From contig JAGPMH010000015.1 in NCBI GenBank assembly GCA_018052945.1, positions 1 to 36,772 on the forward strand: a stretch of 36,772 nucleotides of DNA, in the 5' to 3' direction. The notes under the pieces are model-generated. The model was not told the DNA's origin, ran no database searches, and saw nothing but the letters and a program-made list of their open reading frames with translations. The first letter of the stretch is position 1. Each line of letters starts with the position of its first letter. The DNA is from Negativicutes bacterium (GTDB taxonomy: Bacteria; Bacillota; Negativicutes; JAGPMH01). Position numbers and translations under genes: made by a program. This document shows, one piece after another, positions 8,207 to 18,820 of this stretch.

Positions 8207-8743
8207 TTATTTTATCCCTGCCATTAATAAACCAATTAATGATTTTGCATCATTAATCTCACCATCTTTAATTAAGTGACTTATTTCTCCTGGCGTATAA
8301 AGTTCAACATTGATAAATTCATCTTCATCCGGTGATTGTTCTCCACGAGTTAAGTCCTCTGCAACATAGATATGAATAACTTCATTAGTAAACCCCGGAG
8401 TAGTATTAATAGAAATTATATGTTTTATATTGCCTGCAATATAGCCAGTTTCTTCCTGTAATTCTCGACGTGCACACTCTTCAATACTTTCACCTTCAAC
8501 ATCGAGTTTCCCCGCCGGCAATTCTAAAGTAACCGCATTAATAGGGTAGCGATATTGTCTAACTAACGCAATCTTTCCATTAGGACAAAGCGGAACAACT
8601 GCTACCGCTCCTGGATGTTCCACCCATTCTCTTGTCGCCTGATTACCATTAGGCAATTCAATAGTATCAACATTTAATTTAAGTACACTTCCTGAAAAAA
8701 CTCGTTCAGTTTTTATAAATTTTTCTGTTAATTCGCTATACAT
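8207..8743 (-). CDS. nudF: ADP-ribose pyrophosphatase (Nudix)
   Basis: A 178-residue Nudix hydrolase that cleaves ADP-ribose to AMP and ribose-5-phosphate. The Nudix box is at residues 78-101 and contains [10 protein letters not shown]; the spacing after its first glycine is one residue longer than the textbook consensus. The preceding [19 protein letters not shown] is the signature of the ADP-ribose-specific subgroup. AGGAG lies 9 bases before the start. It is the first gene of the nudF-deoB-pdp-cupin operon, and its product ribose-5-phosphate is also the product of DeoB, so the operon gathers pentose phosphates from nucleosides and nucleotides. Confidence 0.93.
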   Translation of the reverse strand: MYSELTEKFIKTERVFSGSVLKLNVDTIELPNGNQATREWVEHPGAVAVVPLCPNGKIALVRQYRYPINAVTLELPAGKLDVEGESIEECARRELQEETGYIAGNIKHIISINTTPGFTNEVIHIYVAEDLTRGEQSPDEDEFINVELYTPGEISHLIKDGEINDAKSLIGLLMAGIK

Positions 8744-8773
8744 AAAAACACTCCTAATTATTAATACAAAATA

Positions 8774-8802
8774 AGCATACCCTAAATAAATCCATCTTTC
8801 AA
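8774..8802 (-). promoter_or_regulatory. Candidate promoter of nudF-deoB-pdp-cupin
   Basis: On the minus strand TTGAAA (8797-8802) is separated by 17 bp from TATGCT (8774-8779), about 30 bases upstream of the nudF start. Both hexamers are moderate matches to the sigma-A consensus and the spacer is optimal. Confidence 0.5.
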
Positions 8803-8821
8803 TCTAAATTATAAAATTATG

Positions 8822-9712
8822 TTAATTTGCTTTTTTATCAGCCATTCTTTTTAAATCATACCATAGTGGGCTAGCATTAAAAATTGATGAGTACGCTCCG
8901 CAAGAGATACCAATCAATAACGCTAAAGCAAAATTTTTCGTAGTTTCGCCTCCAAAAACAAATAAGGAAACAACAGTAAATAGTACCGTTAAAACAGTAT
9001 AAATCGATCTTGTCATAGTTTGCATAATACTATGGTTTATCAATTCAATTAAGTCTCCACCTTTTCTAAAGTGTAGTTTTAAATTTTCTCTAATTCTATC
9101 AAAAATTACAATTGTGTCATTAATTGAATATCCAATAATAGTCATAATCGCTGCTACAAACGAGCCATCAATTTCTTTTTGTAATAGCGAAAATACACCC
9201 ATAACTATTATTATATCATGTAATAAAGCTGCTATCGCTGACAATGCAAACTTTAATTCAAAGCGATATGATATGTACATTATTATGATAACCCAAGATA
9301 TCAGCATCGCTAACACCGCTTTTAATGTTAACTCTGAGCCAATTACCGCACCGACTTTTTCTGTTCTTAAAACTTGATATTCACCTAATTTTTCTTTCAT
9401 CCCATCTAGTACTGCTCGTCTTGTCTCATCTGGTAAGATTGTAGTTCTAACAAAAACATCTTCCGATGCTTCAATATGTTCTTTTCCTGCTAATTGGATA
9501 GTACTATTTTCTAAGCCATAATCCTTTAAAGTATCTCTAACTTGCAATACCGTTACAGGTTTAGCAAATTTTAATTCAACAATAGTTCCACCGGTAAAAT
9601 CAATTCCTAAATTAAATCCTTGAACAAAGATTGAAATAATTCCAGGAATGATAAATAACAATGATAACATATACCATATTTTTCTTTTGCCTATAATATT
9701 AAAATTCTTCAC
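8822..9712 (-). CDS. secF: Protein translocase subunit SecF
   Basis: A 296-residue RND-type membrane protein which, with SecD, uses the proton motive force to pull secreted proteins outward. Six transmembrane segments: one near residues 12-30 and five in the C-terminal half. The first periplasmic region holds the signature FNLGIDFTGGTIVELKF. TM4-5 include the conserved GYSINDTIVIFDRIREN. The GTG at 9712 is preferred because GGGGTG lies 6 bases upstream; another GTG three codons earlier overlaps that site. It begins 12 bases after the secD stop, as in most bacteria where both are split genes. Confidence 0.96.
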   Translation of the reverse strand: MKNFNIIGKRKIWYMLSLLFIIPGIISIFVQGFNLGIDFTGGTIVELKFAKPVTVLQVRDTLKDYGLENSTIQLAGKEHIEASEDVFVRTTILPDETRRAVLDGMKEKLGEYQVLRTEKVGAVIGSELTLKAVLAMLISWVIIIMYISYRFELKFALSAIAALLHDIIIVMGVFSLLQKEIDGSFVAAIMTIIGYSINDTIVIFDRIRENLKLHFRKGGDLIELINHSIMQTMTRSIYTVLTVLFTVVSLFVFGGETTKNFALALLIGISCGAYSSIFNASPLWYDLKRMADKKAN

Positions 9713-9724
9713 TATTTTCACCCC

Positions 9725-10930
9725 TTAAGCTCCAAAAAATTTACTGTTTTTAAATAAGTTTGAACCTATTAATAATTTTAATAAATATTGTGTAACTGTG
9801 ATTGCAGTAAACATACTTAACACAATCCCTAAGCCCAAGGTAATAGCGAAGCCCTTAATTGGGCCACTTCCCAAGAAAAACAATACTACTGCCGCAATAA
9901 TAGTAGTTACATTTGAGTCTAGAATCGTCGCAAAAGCTCTGGAGAACCCTGAATCCATCGCATTTCTCAAAGTTTTGCCATTACGAAACTCTTCCTTGAA
10001 TCTTTCAAAGATTAAGACATTGGCATCAACCGCCATCCCCATTGATAAAATAATACCCGCAATTCCCGGCAGAGTTAAAGTTGCATCCAATAATTTTAAT
10101 GAGAATAGTAACATTAATACATATAATGCTAAGCTTACATTGGCAATTAAACCGGATAAGCGATAAAAAGCTAACATGAATATTATAATCGCACCAATTC
10201 CTACCATAAAGGCAAATTCACTTTTATCTTTAGAATCCTGCCCTAAAGTTGGGCCAACTGTTCTCGTTTCAACAATATCAACCTTAACCGGTAGCGATCC
10301 TGATCTCATTAGAATTGCTAAATTCTGCGCTTCTTCAATCGTTTGCGAACCAGTTATCACCGCTTTACCACCAGTAATCGGTTCGTTAACAGTTGGATTT
10401 GTCAAAACTTTTTTATCTAATAATACCGCTATTTTTTTACCGATATTTTTTGTCGTTAAATCAGCAAACTTTTGTGCCCCTTCTTCCGTAAATTCCAGTG
10501 CTACCAAGTTTTTATTAGCTTGATCTATTTGTGCATGAGCATCTTTTAAGTCAGTTCCATTCAAAGCTGTGACACCGGCTTCATCTTTAAACTCTAACAT
10601 TGCCGTTTTACCTAACATTTCAATCGCTTTTTCCGGATCTTTTACGCCCGGTAATTCTACAATAATTCTTCTTGAACCTTCACGCTGAATGATTGGTTCA
10701 GTTAAGCCCAATTCATTAACACGACGTTCAATAATTTTCACAACCCGATTTACCGCATCATCATTAACAGGTGCTTCAGGCGTATCAATTGCTTCCAATA
10801 CAACATGAGTCCCACCTTGTAAATCCAACCCTTGTTTAATAGAATGTGCCAGTGGCAAAATATGGTAAGCGAAAACCGCAATTATTACAATAACTATCGC
10901 CATTAATTTAGCAAAAACATTTTTTCTCAC
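9725..10930 (-). CDS. secD: Protein translocase subunit SecD
   Basis: A 401-residue partner of SecF in the SecDF complex. An N-terminal transmembrane helix (about 8-27) is followed by GLDLQGGTHVVLEA, the P1 head-domain region, then five membrane helices including AGIILSMGMAVDANVLIFERFKEE, where the DxxxxxxER pattern marks the proton-relay region. It is on the short side compared with proteobacterial SecD but normal for Firmicutes. Start is GTG with GAGGAGG upstream. It follows a small P-loop gene by 53 bases. Confidence 0.97.
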   Translation of the reverse strand: MRKNVFAKLMAIVIVIIAVFAYHILPLAHSIKQGLDLQGGTHVVLEAIDTPEAPVNDDAVNRVVKIIERRVNELGLTEPIIQREGSRRIIVELPGVKDPEKAIEMLGKTAMLEFKDEAGVTALNGTDLKDAHAQIDQANKNLVALEFTEEGAQKFADLTTKNIGKKIAVLLDKKVLTNPTVNEPITGGKAVITGSQTIEEAQNLAILMRSGSLPVKVDIVETRTVGPTLGQDSKDKSEFAFMVGIGAIIIFMLAFYRLSGLIANVSLALYVLMLLFSLKLLDATLTLPGIAGIILSMGMAVDANVLIFERFKEEFRNGKTLRNAMDSGFSRAFATILDSNVTTIIAAVVLFFLGSGPIKGFAITLGLGIVLSMFTAITVTQYLLKLLIGSNLFKNSKFFGA

Positions 10931-10983
10931 TATTAATCCTCCTCATAGTTTAAATATTTTATAATAATTAAATAATTTAACCA

Positions 10984-11316
10984 TTATTGCTGCAGAAACT
11001 TTAAAACAGTATCAGAAACCTCGGCAATTGTTAAATCATCCGTTTTTATCAATAAATCACTATTATTAAGTGCATCTTGCAAGCGCTGATGCTGCTCTTT
11101 CAATGTTTCCTGTCCCCATAATACCCCACGTCTTTGTTGAATAACATCATATGATGCATCTAACATAATAACTTTATCAGGCTTTTTATGCTTCCAAAGC
11201 TGCTTTATGCAAGAATGTTCTTGTGCAACATTATACGCATCAATACCATTTTTCTGTAAATTTTTCACTAATGTTGTCTTTCCCGAGCCACAAACACCAA
11301 CTACAACAACTATCAT
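10984..11316 (-). CDS. Small P-loop NTPase, kinase-like
   Basis: A 110-residue protein with a perfect Walker A motif, GVCGSGKTT, at residues 7-15. KVIMLDAS near residue 48 could be a Walker B strand. The charged segment QQRRGVLWGQETLKEQHQRL resembles the lid region of small nucleotide or nucleoside kinases. Much shorter than adenylate or cytidylate kinases, so it may be a minimal kinase or an NTP-binding regulator. I do not recognise a named family. The gene begins 9 bases after the SpoIIE-like phosphatase stop, so the two are surely co-translated and may function together; secD follows. The GGGGG ribosome binding sequence is at 5 bases. Confidence 0.75.
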   Translation of the reverse strand: MIVVVVGVCGSGKTTLVKNLQKNGIDAYNVAQEHSCIKQLWKHKKPDKVIMLDASYDVIQQRRGVLWGQETLKEQHQRLQDALNNSDLLIKTDDLTIAEVSDTVLKFLQQ

Positions 11317-11325
11317 AATACCCCC

Positions 11326-12030
11326 TTAATAAGGATAGGAAACATTTACATATTTTATTTTATTATCACTTGTTTTTTTTCTGATACTCATCACTGCAAT
11401 AGTCATATCATCACCGGCTCTATTTTGATCTAAACTAAGTGCATATTCTAAAATAGAATTTGCAATAAATGCGGTATCATCAACTGAGTTTTCTGCTATT
11501 ATTTTTTTTATATATTCCATATCAATTTCTTTACTGTATTTCTTACCGGCAGCTTGAATTCCATCAGTGTAAGAAATAAAGATTGAACCAGGCATTAATG
11601 GCACTTGATACATCAGCGGTTTCATACTACGGTGAACACCAATGGAATTAACACTTTCATCATAAAAAGTTATCCCAAATTCATCCTTCATAATAACCGG
11701 GCAATTTGAATTTCTACTGATTACCACTGTATCAGTCGCAAAGTCTGCACTGATCAACGTCAATGTTGAGGAAACTTTACCATCTTTTAATACATACAGA
11801 TAATCATGTGCGCTACGAGCTACCGCTCCATCTCTAGTACCGTCTGCTATTAACGTAATCGCCTTGTTAACAACAACACTACTAGTCGTTTTCGCAGACT
11901 TGCCACTACCTTGTCCATCTGCTAAGACTAAAGAAACACCACCTTGTGGGCGCTCTACTACATCAACACTATCGCCACAGTGTGATACTGCATATTTATT
12001 TGTTTGTGCTATACTAACTTTTACTTCCAT
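11326..12030 (-). CDS. SpoIIE-family serine phosphatase
   Basis: A 234-residue PP2C/SpoIIE-type phosphatase domain without sensor domains or membrane helices. Motifs seen are SLVLADGQGSGKSAK near residue 35 (metal-binding aspartate and glycines), STLTLISADF, FISYTDGIQAAG (second acidic motif) and NRAGDDMTIAVM near the C-terminus, containing the last metal aspartates. Such stand-alone domains usually dephosphorylate anti-sigma antagonists or similar proteins; no partner anti-sigma genes occur here. ATG at 12030 is chosen for GGGAG upstream; the open frame extends 14 codons further into a terminator hairpin, which is implausible. Directly followed by a small P-loop gene. Confidence 0.87.
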   Translation of the reverse strand: MEVKVSIAQTNKYAVSHCGDSVDVVERPQGGVSLVLADGQGSGKSAKTTSSVVVNKAITLIADGTRDGAVARSAHDYLYVLKDGKVSSTLTLISADFATDTVVISRNSNCPVIMKDEFGITFYDESVNSIGVHRSMKPLMYQVPLMPGSIFISYTDGIQAAGKKYSKEIDMEYIKKIIAENSVDDTAFIANSILEYALSLDQNRAGDDMTIAVMSIRKKTSDNKIKYVNVSYPY

Positions 12031-12052
12031 ACTACTCCCTACCATCACAAAA

Positions 12053-12082
12053 CAGGCAAAATGTCTTAGCACATTTTGCCTG
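12053..12082 (-). terminator. Terminator overlapping the stop of the folate gene
   Basis: A perfect 12-bp stem CAGGCAAAATGT/ACATTTTGCCTG with a six-base loop, followed on the minus strand by TTTTGT. The stop codon of the cyclo-ligase gene (12066-12068) lies in the loop and its last codons form the 5' arm. The short T-run suggests partial termination before the SpoIIE-like gene. Confidence 0.7.
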
Positions 12083-12671
12083 TTTTACAATTTACTATAC
12101 CATCAGTAGTAACAACATAGTCCACTAAGATATCATGTTCCTCACTAGGTATTTCTGTAATAATTTGACAAGATAATGCTACCCCAATCTTAATCGCTTG
12201 AGGGCACTGAGCTAAAAATCTATCATAAAAACCTCTGCCCATCCCTAGTCTCGCTCCATAATTATTATATGCCACTGCCGGAACTATTATAACCTCGAGC
12301 TTATCAGGAGCTATATATTCTTTGTTATCATCTTTAACACTTCTTATCCCAAAACTACCGATTCTAAGATCTTTCCAGTCATTTAAAATAGCACCGTTCA
12401 TTATGCCTGTTTCATCAACTACTTCCGGCACTACAACCAGTTTGCACTTATTAAGACAATCTTTAATTAAATTATCAATATTAACTTCATCTGCCATCGC
12501 TAAATACACCATAATATTTATACTAGACTCAAACAACGGCATTTTGATTATCTTTTGACAAATATTATTACTTTGAATGGCTAATTCATTCTGGTTATAA
12601 GCTCTTCTTTTAGATAGAACTTCTTTGCGTAACATTTTTTTTTGTTGAAGAATCGCTACTTTAAAATCCAT
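12066..12671 (-). CDS. 5-formyltetrahydrofolate cyclo-ligase
   Basis: A 201-residue enzyme (MTHFS/YgfA family) that converts 5-formyl-THF to 5,10-methenyl-THF using ATP. Family features are the N-terminal basic helix KKMLRKEVLSKRRAYN, the central NDWKDLRIGSFGI and LEVIIVPAVAYNNYGARLGMGRGFYDRFL, with the invariant G-x-G-x-G-x-Y-D-R-x-L loop, and the terminal HDILVDYVVTT strand. The start at 12671 has GAAGAG upstream, overlapping the yajC stop by the coupled TAATATG arrangement. The last codons are part of a terminator hairpin. The folate role pairs with pabABC located further upstream in the window. Confidence 0.94.
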   Translation of the reverse strand: MDFKVAILQQKKMLRKEVLSKRRAYNQNELAIQSNNICQKIIKMPLFESSINIMVYLAMADEVNIDNLIKDCLNKCKLVVVPEVVDETGIMNGAILNDWKDLRIGSFGIRSVKDDNKEYIAPDKLEVIIVPAVAYNNYGARLGMGRGFYDRFLAQCPQAIKIGVALSCQIITEIPSEEHDILVDYVVTTDGIVNCKTGKMC

Positions 12672-12672
12672 A

Positions 12673-12957
12673 TTACTCTTCAACATTAACTTTATTAACC
12701 GCCGTTTTAGCAATTTTAATTTCCACACTATCGGCAATCTTTATTTCTAAAGTATTATCAGCTATTTTGGTAATAACGCCATAAATTCCGCCTAAGGTAA
12801 CAACATTATCGCCAATCTTTAAATTACTTAACATTTCTTGTCTTTTTGCTTGCTCTTGTTTTTGCGGTTTATATAACATAAAATAAAACGCTAACACCAT
12901 GAACACTATTGGTCCATAAGAAAAAAGCATTTGAGTCATTTCTGGTGAAAAATTCAT
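12673..12957 (-). CDS. yajC: Preprotein translocase subunit YajC
   Basis: A 94-residue protein with one N-terminal transmembrane helix (about residues 14-29), followed by the family sequence YKPQKQEQAKRQEML and the cytoplasmic NLKIGDNVVTLGGIYGVI. It is an accessory part of the SecDF-YajC complex, and secD/secF are four genes downstream. Start has AGGAGTG 9 bases upstream. It is located between tgt and the folate gene, as in many Firmicutes where tgt-yajC-secD are neighbours. Confidence 0.97.
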   Translation of the reverse strand: MNFSPEMTQMLFSYGPIVFMVLAFYFMLYKPQKQEQAKRQEMLSNLKIGDNVVTLGGIYGVITKIADNTLEIKIADSVEIKIAKTAVNKVNVEE

Positions 12958-13024
12958 TGTTCAACACTCCTATTTTTTATTAAGCTAACATAATTTAGTT
13001 CGCCAAATTATCAAAAAACCCTTT

Positions 13025-14137
<1,113 letters not shown>

Positions 14138-14222
14138 TTAAACCTCCCAAAATAAAAAGCCGATATCTATATCAACATTGTAATTGTAAAATAAACATAC
14201 TTTATAAGTTTATCATAAAATA

Positions 14223-14262
14223 AAAAAACTTGCGAACAAACTTAATTATTCGCAAAGTTTTT
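14223..14262 (-). terminator. Terminator between queA and tgt
   Basis: On the minus strand AAAACTTTGCGAA pairs with TTCGCAAGTTTT (one bulged base) around a 13-base loop, followed by TTTTT. It would end or attenuate messages coming from queA, so tgt probably has additional transcription of its own. Confidence 0.75.
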
Positions 14263-14274
14263 CTGTTTTATACT

Positions 14275-15303
14275 TTATTTTTGATTATTCAAAAACATTG
14301 CATCACCAAAACTGAAGAACTGGTATTTTTCTTTAATCGCTTCTTGATAAGCTTGTAAAATTTTTTCTTTTCCAGCAAAAGCACTGATTAACATTAACAA
14401 TGTACTTTTCGGCAAGTGGAAATTAGTGATAATCGCATCAACGATTTTAAACTGATAACCCGGATAAATGAAAATGTCAGTCCAACCACTTTTTGCTTGT
14501 AGTCCATCCGTTGTACTAGCTGATTCTAATGTCCTAATCGCCGTTGTTCCTACTGCAATAACTCTATTACCATTACGCTTGGCAGTATTGATAATTTCCG
14601 CTGTTTCTTGTGACACTGCATAATACTCTTTATGCATTTTATGTTCCGTTATTTCTTCAACATTAACAGGCCTAAAAGTTCCTAACCCTACATGTAAAGT
14701 CACAAACGCCAAATTTACCCCTTTAGCTTGACATTTATTCAATAATTCCTTAGTAAAATGTAGTCCCGCCGTCGGCGCAGCAGCCGAACCACTTTCTTTA
14801 GCATAAACAGTTTGATACCGCTCCTTATTATTTAAATGTGCTTTAATATATGGCGGCAGTGGAGTTTCTCCTAATTCATCCAAAATTTCTTCAAAAATCC
14901 CCTGATAATTAAACTTTGCAATCCGTCCGCCAAAGTCAGTATTATCAATAATTTCACACTCTAAATTTTCACCAAAAACTATCTTAGCACCAATCCGAGC
15001 TTTTTTACCAGGCTTAACTAAAACTTCCCATTCATCGCCTTTTTGACGATTTAATAAAAACACCTCTACCTTGCCACCGGAACCTTTTTTACTACCTAGT
15101 AACCTTGCCGGCATCACTTTCGTATCATTGAAAACCAATGTATCACCTTTTTGTAAATATTCCAGTAAATCATAAAATTTTTTATGTTCAATATTGCCAT
15201 CATACTTATTCATAACCATTAATCTAGAATGATCCCGTGGTTCACAAGGTGTTTGTCCGATTAACTCTTCTGGCAAAAAATAATCAAAATCACTTAATTG
15301 CAT
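14275..15303 (-). CDS. queA: S-adenosylmethionine:tRNA ribosyltransferase-isomerase
   Basis: A 342-residue enzyme that transfers and isomerises the ribosyl part of SAM onto preQ1-tRNA to give epoxyqueuosine. Conserved blocks are the N-terminal [17 protein letters not shown] and RDHSRLMV, then [32 protein letters not shown], and [19 protein letters not shown]. Length is normal. AAGGAG lies 8 bases before the ATG. Flanked by tgt and queH, the enzymes acting just before and after it, although spoIID-like lies in between. Confidence 0.97.
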   Translation of the reverse strand: MQLSDFDYFLPEELIGQTPCEPRDHSRLMVMNKYDGNIEHKKFYDLLEYLQKGDTLVFNDTKVMPARLLGSKKGSGGKVEVFLLNRQKGDEWEVLVKPGKKARIGAKIVFGENLECEIIDNTDFGGRIAKFNYQGIFEEILDELGETPLPPYIKAHLNNKERYQTVYAKESGSAAAPTAGLHFTKELLNKCQAKGVNLAFVTLHVGLGTFRPVNVEEITEHKMHKEYYAVSQETAEIINTAKRNGNRVIAVGTTAIRTLESASTTDGLQAKSGWTDIFIYPGYQFKIVDAIITNFHLPKSTLLMLISAFAGKEKILQAYQEAIKEKYQFFSFGDAMFLNNQK

Positions 15304-15316
15304 TAAATTCTCCTTC

Positions 15317-16645
15317 TTAATATAACTTGTTTATCTCAACATTTTGATAATAATGCTTTAATATTGTTTTAAAGTAATTATTATCTTTAGGATTAGCATT
15401 CATCGCCATTTGTTTTGCACCCCATTGCGATAAGCCTAAGCCATGCCCCCAGCCAAAACCAGAAAAATCAACAATTTCACCATTTCTGCCGGTTATTCTT
15501 CTAATATTATCTTTATCAGTTACTAATCCTTTTAATTTATAATCAGGCATATTAACCTTAATAGTTTTTTTACTATATTGTCCAATATTAACATCAATTT
15601 CTTTATCTGCCGGCACAACAATACTAATATCAAACAGCGTACTATTTAACCCTAAAATTGTTCTAGCCTTCGCCCCTGACAGCATTACCGTATTAGCATC
15701 ACCTATAAAGCTAATATTTTTTATTCTGCCGACCGCACTTCGATCATTACTATTTTTACCATAACTTTTTAAAGGTGAAATCTCAATCGCCTGAAGCTTT
15801 CCAATGTTATATCCCGCAGCAATAATTTTTTGCTGAATTTCTAATGCTGTTAGTTTTTTCTCCCATTTATAATTTGGTGAATTTTGGTCATAATCCGGCA
15901 CCGCCCTTAAATAAGGCAAATAAGACCCCCAGACCTCTTCACTATTTTCAGTGTAGCCCCCAGACGCACTATGAAAAACAGCGGTAATAAGTTTACCATT
16001 AGAATAGAGCACCAGCCCTTTAGTATCATCCACCGCTGTTATTGCCCTTATATCTTCAACATTCTTGCCACCATAAACTTGACAATGTGTAGTGGGGCAA
16101 ACATTAAACCCTTCGTTAACATGTTTGTTGATTTCATTTAGAGCATAGGTTCTAGCCGCTACCGCCTGTGCTTTTAATGCCTCTTGAGGCCAAGATGGCG
16201 ACATTTCTCCTGCGACTATTGAATATAAATATTCTTCTAATGGCAAAATATTTATTACCGCCAAACCCTTATTATTAGATATCTCAATATTACCACGATA
16301 ATTTTTTCGATTCACTTCGATACTTTTATCTTCAGAATAATTTTTCAATACTACTTCAATATTATTGCTCTCGCACTTATTACTATCTAAATAAATTTTT
16401 CCTGCTTTTATCGAGACAATAACTCTTGTTTTCGCTTCATATGTTGCAATGGTTTTTCTATTACTTTTATCAATAATTGAAAATTTATCATCCGCTGAAA
16501 CAAAAACACTGGTTTGTCCCGTCCATAAGCCCACCCTAATCAGCGGTTCATTTTTTATATTATCATTAGAAAGAGGTGCTGCATTTGAAATTCCTGTAAA
16601 AAAACTACATAACAGCAATGCTATTATTAAAATTTTCTGTTTCAT
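15317..16645 (-). CDS. SpoIID/LytB domain protein
   Basis: A 442-residue secreted or membrane-anchored protein with a clear signal sequence ([18 protein letters not shown], Ala-rich cleavage region near residue 22). The SpoIID core begins at about residue 130 with [20 protein letters not shown] and [11 protein letters not shown], the glutamate of GEMSP being the family's catalytic residue. Later blocks are [17 protein letters not shown] and [19 protein letters not shown]. SpoIID is a lytic transglycosylase of peptidoglycan during engulfment; LytB-type relatives stimulate amidases. No partner spoIIP/Q is nearby, and the longer N-terminal region (residues 25-125) suggests a LytB-like cell-wall role. 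Whether the organism sporulates cannot be told. Confidence 0.9.
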   Translation of the reverse strand: MKQKILIIALLLCSFFTGISNAAPLSNDNIKNEPLIRVGLWTGQTSVFVSADDKFSIIDKSNRKTIATYEAKTRVIVSIKAGKIYLDSNKCESNNIEVVLKNYSEDKSIEVNRKNYRGNIEISNNKGLAVINILPLEEYLYSIVAGEMSPSWPQEALKAQAVAARTYALNEINKHVNEGFNVCPTTHCQVYGGKNVEDIRAITAVDDTKGLVLYSNGKLITAVFHSASGGYTENSEEVWGSYLPYLRAVPDYDQNSPNYKWEKKLTALEIQQKIIAAGYNIGKLQAIEISPLKSYGKNSNDRSAVGRIKNISFIGDANTVMLSGAKARTILGLNSTLFDISIVVPADKEIDVNIGQYSKKTIKVNMPDYKLKGLVTDKDNIRRITGRNGEIVDFSGFGWGHGLGLSQWGAKQMAMNANPKDNNYFKTILKHYYQNVEINKLY

Positions 16646-16656
16646 AATATTTCCCC

Positions 16657-17202
16657 TTAGTCAGTTTTTTTCTTAATCTTTTGATAGCGATCTCGTTCAC
16701 TAAAAATACACCCACAATAAGGCTGACGATATAGCTCTAACTCTTTGCTAATTTCTACACCCTCTGCCCAACCTTCTCGATAATCATAATAAAAAAATGG
16801 AATTTGTTCAATTTCCGCAACCTTTTCACATATAGTTTTTATCATTTCATGTTTTTGATAAGGACTGACTAACAAACTCGTGGAAAAAGCTTCAAAATTA
16901 TATTCTTTAGCAACTTTAGCCGCCAACATCAATCTACTTTCATAGCAATAGTAACAACGACCATTAGGTTCAGTTAACACCTTACTTAAAAACTCTTCCA
17001 GTCTATAGCTATTATCAACAATTAATTTCAAATTAACTTTTTCAGCATACTCTCTGGCAGTATTCAGTCTCTTTTTAAACTCTTTATAGGGATGAATATT
17101 TTGATTATAAAAATAACCCTCAACTTTATGATTATTTTCTCTTAAAAATTTAACAGGAAAAGTTGCACAAGGACCACAACATAAATGCAGTAAAATCTTC
17201 AT
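16657..17202 (-). CDS. queH: Epoxyqueuosine reductase QueH
   Basis: A 181-residue iron-sulfur reductase that makes queuosine from epoxyqueuosine, the non-cobalamin alternative to QueG. Cysteine motifs match the family: LHLCCGPCATFP at residues 6-17, GRCYYCYESRL in the middle, and PYCGCIFSERDRY near the C-terminus. The start at 17202 has AAAGGTG 6 bases upstream and begins exactly with the conserved MKILLHLCCGPC; a longer frame into ruvB is not credible. It follows ruvB by 10 bases and precedes spoIID by 11. Together with queA and tgt it gives the last three queuosine steps. Confidence 0.96.
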   Translation of the reverse strand: MKILLHLCCGPCATFPVKFLRENNHKVEGYFYNQNIHPYKEFKKRLNTAREYAEKVNLKLIVDNSYRLEEFLSKVLTEPNGRCYYCYESRLMLAAKVAKEYNFEAFSTSLLVSPYQKHEMIKTICEKVAEIEQIPFFYYDYREGWAEGVEISKELELYRQPYCGCIFSERDRYQKIKKKTD

Positions 17203-17212
17203 TAAATCACCT

Positions 17213-18214
17213 TTAGTCTTCTTTTTTAATCGGCACACCCAAATGTTCATAAGCAGCAGTTGTCGCAACCCTACCGCGTGCGGTTCTATTAATAAACCCT
17301 AATTGCAATAAATACGGCTCATACACATCTTCAATCGTATCAGTTTCTTCACTAATAGCTGCCGCTAATGTATCCAAGCCTACCGGTCCACCATCAAACT
17401 TATTAATAATAGTTAATAACATAATGCGATCGGTATTATCAAGGCCCAATTTATCAACCTCTAATCTTTGTAAGGCCTTATCGGCCAGCTCATCGGTAAT
17501 AATACCATCACCTGATATTTGCGCAAAATCTCTCACTCTTTTTAATAGTCTATTGGCAATTCGCGGTGTCCCCCTTGATCGTTTCGCTATTTCCCAAGCT
17601 CCACGTTCTTCAATATGAATCTCCAATATTTCCGCCGCACGTTTAATGATATGCACTAACGAGTCCGGTTGATAATACTCTAACCTACTGACTACACCAA
17701 ATCTATCTCTTAACGGTGCTGCCAACGCTCCCGCTTTTGTAGTTGCACCAACCAAAGTAAAGGGAGCAATGTCAAGACGAATTGATCTGGCACTTGGCCC
17801 TTTACCAATAATAATATCAAGTGCAAAATCTTCCATTGCAGAATATAAAACTTCTTCTACATTTCGTGACAGTCTATGAATTTCATCAATAAACAAAACA
17901 TCATTTTCCCCTAAATTTGTTAATAGTGCCGCCAAATCACCGGAACGTTCAATTGCCGGGCCGGAAGTAATTCGTAAATTAACACCTAACTCATTGGCAA
18001 TAATGGCAGCTAATGTCGTTTTGCCTAATCCCGGTGGCCCATATAATAAAACATGATCTAACGCTTCGCGACGAGATAACGCCGCCTTAATAAAAATATC
18101 CAAATTCTCTTTTACTTTATCTTGTCCAATATACTCAACTAATTTTCGTGGTCTTAAGCTATACTGCCAAGTATCTATTTCCTGTTCATCACCGGTTATA
18201 ATTCTATCTTCCAT
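17213..18214 (-). CDS. ruvB: Holliday junction branch migration ATPase RuvB
   Basis: A 333-residue AAA+ helicase motor driving branch migration with RuvA. Walker A is GPPGLGKTT at residues 59-67, Walker [10 protein letters not shown] at 107-115, and the arginine-finger/sensor region APLRDRFGV follows. The C-terminal winged helix contains [12 protein letters not shown] and the terminal [17 protein letters not shown]. Its start overlaps the end of ruvA by 11 bases with GGAGGT just upstream, so translation is coupled. Confidence 0.98.
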   Translation of the reverse strand: MEDRIITGDEQEIDTWQYSLRPRKLVEYIGQDKVKENLDIFIKAALSRREALDHVLLYGPPGLGKTTLAAIIANELGVNLRITSGPAIERSGDLAALLTNLGENDVLFIDEIHRLSRNVEEVLYSAMEDFALDIIIGKGPSARSIRLDIAPFTLVGATTKAGALAAPLRDRFGVVSRLEYYQPDSLVHIIKRAAEILEIHIEERGAWEIAKRSRGTPRIANRLLKRVRDFAQISGDGIITDELADKALQRLEVDKLGLDNTDRIMLLTIINKFDGGPVGLDTLAAAISEETDTIEDVYEPYLLQLGFINRTARGRVATTAAYEHLGVPIKKED

Positions 18215-18806
18215 TGTTACCTCCGGCCATTTCTTTTAAGACTTGCTTTATAACAATTTCAACCTTATCAAAACTTTTGATTTTACGCAGGATTGGCATA
18301 ATCTCATTTTGACCATAACCTAACGCCACTAAAGCCTCTATCGCTTCACCCATAACATCATTATTTTCAGTAGTAATGTTTATTTCATCAATAAACTCAT
18401 CTTCCGCACTACCAACTTTATCAGCCAATTCCAAAATAATACGTTCCGCTGTTTTCTTGCCAATTCCTGGCAGTTTAGTCAATGCCGTAGTTTTCTTAAA
18501 CCGTATCGCCGAACATAAATCCTCCGGAGATATTGCTGATAAAATTCCCATTGCGACTCTCGGACCAATTCCAGAAACAGCTATTAGCTTTAAAAATAAA
18601 TCATATTCACTTTCTTTACAAAACCCATATAGTTGCATCGCATCTTCTCTGACATTTAAATATGTTATAAGTTTTACCTCAGCCTCTTTTATTAATTTAT
18701 TTCTGGTATTATTAGAAATAAAAATTCGATAGCCAATACCATTTGTTTCAACAAAACACCAATCTATTGCAATATTAGTAACTGTCCCCTTAATATAACC
18801 AATCAT
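18204..18806 (-). CDS. ruvA: Holliday junction DNA helicase RuvA
   Basis: A 200-residue junction-binding subunit. The N-terminal OB fold starts MIGYIKGTV; the two helix-hairpin-helix motifs are in [13 protein letters not shown]-type sequence ([11 protein letters not shown]) and [16 protein letters not shown]; the C-terminal domain III helix bundle, which contacts RuvB, includes [13 protein letters not shown]. Start has GGAG 8 bases upstream, 14 bases after ruvC. Confidence 0.98.
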   Translation of the reverse strand: MIGYIKGTVTNIAIDWCFVETNGIGYRIFISNNTRNKLIKEAEVKLITYLNVREDAMQLYGFCKESEYDLFLKLIAVSGIGPRVAMGILSAISPEDLCSAIRFKKTTALTKLPGIGKKTAERIILELADKVGSAEDEFIDEINITTENNDVMGEAIEALVALGYGQNEIMPILRKIKSFDKVEIVIKQVLKEMAGGNNGR

Positions 18807-18820
18807 TATTTTTCTCCAAT

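Noticed and set aside
9798-10523. Two long plus-strand frames opposite secD
   Set aside because: They are mirror frames of a membrane-protein gene with no start signals or family features.
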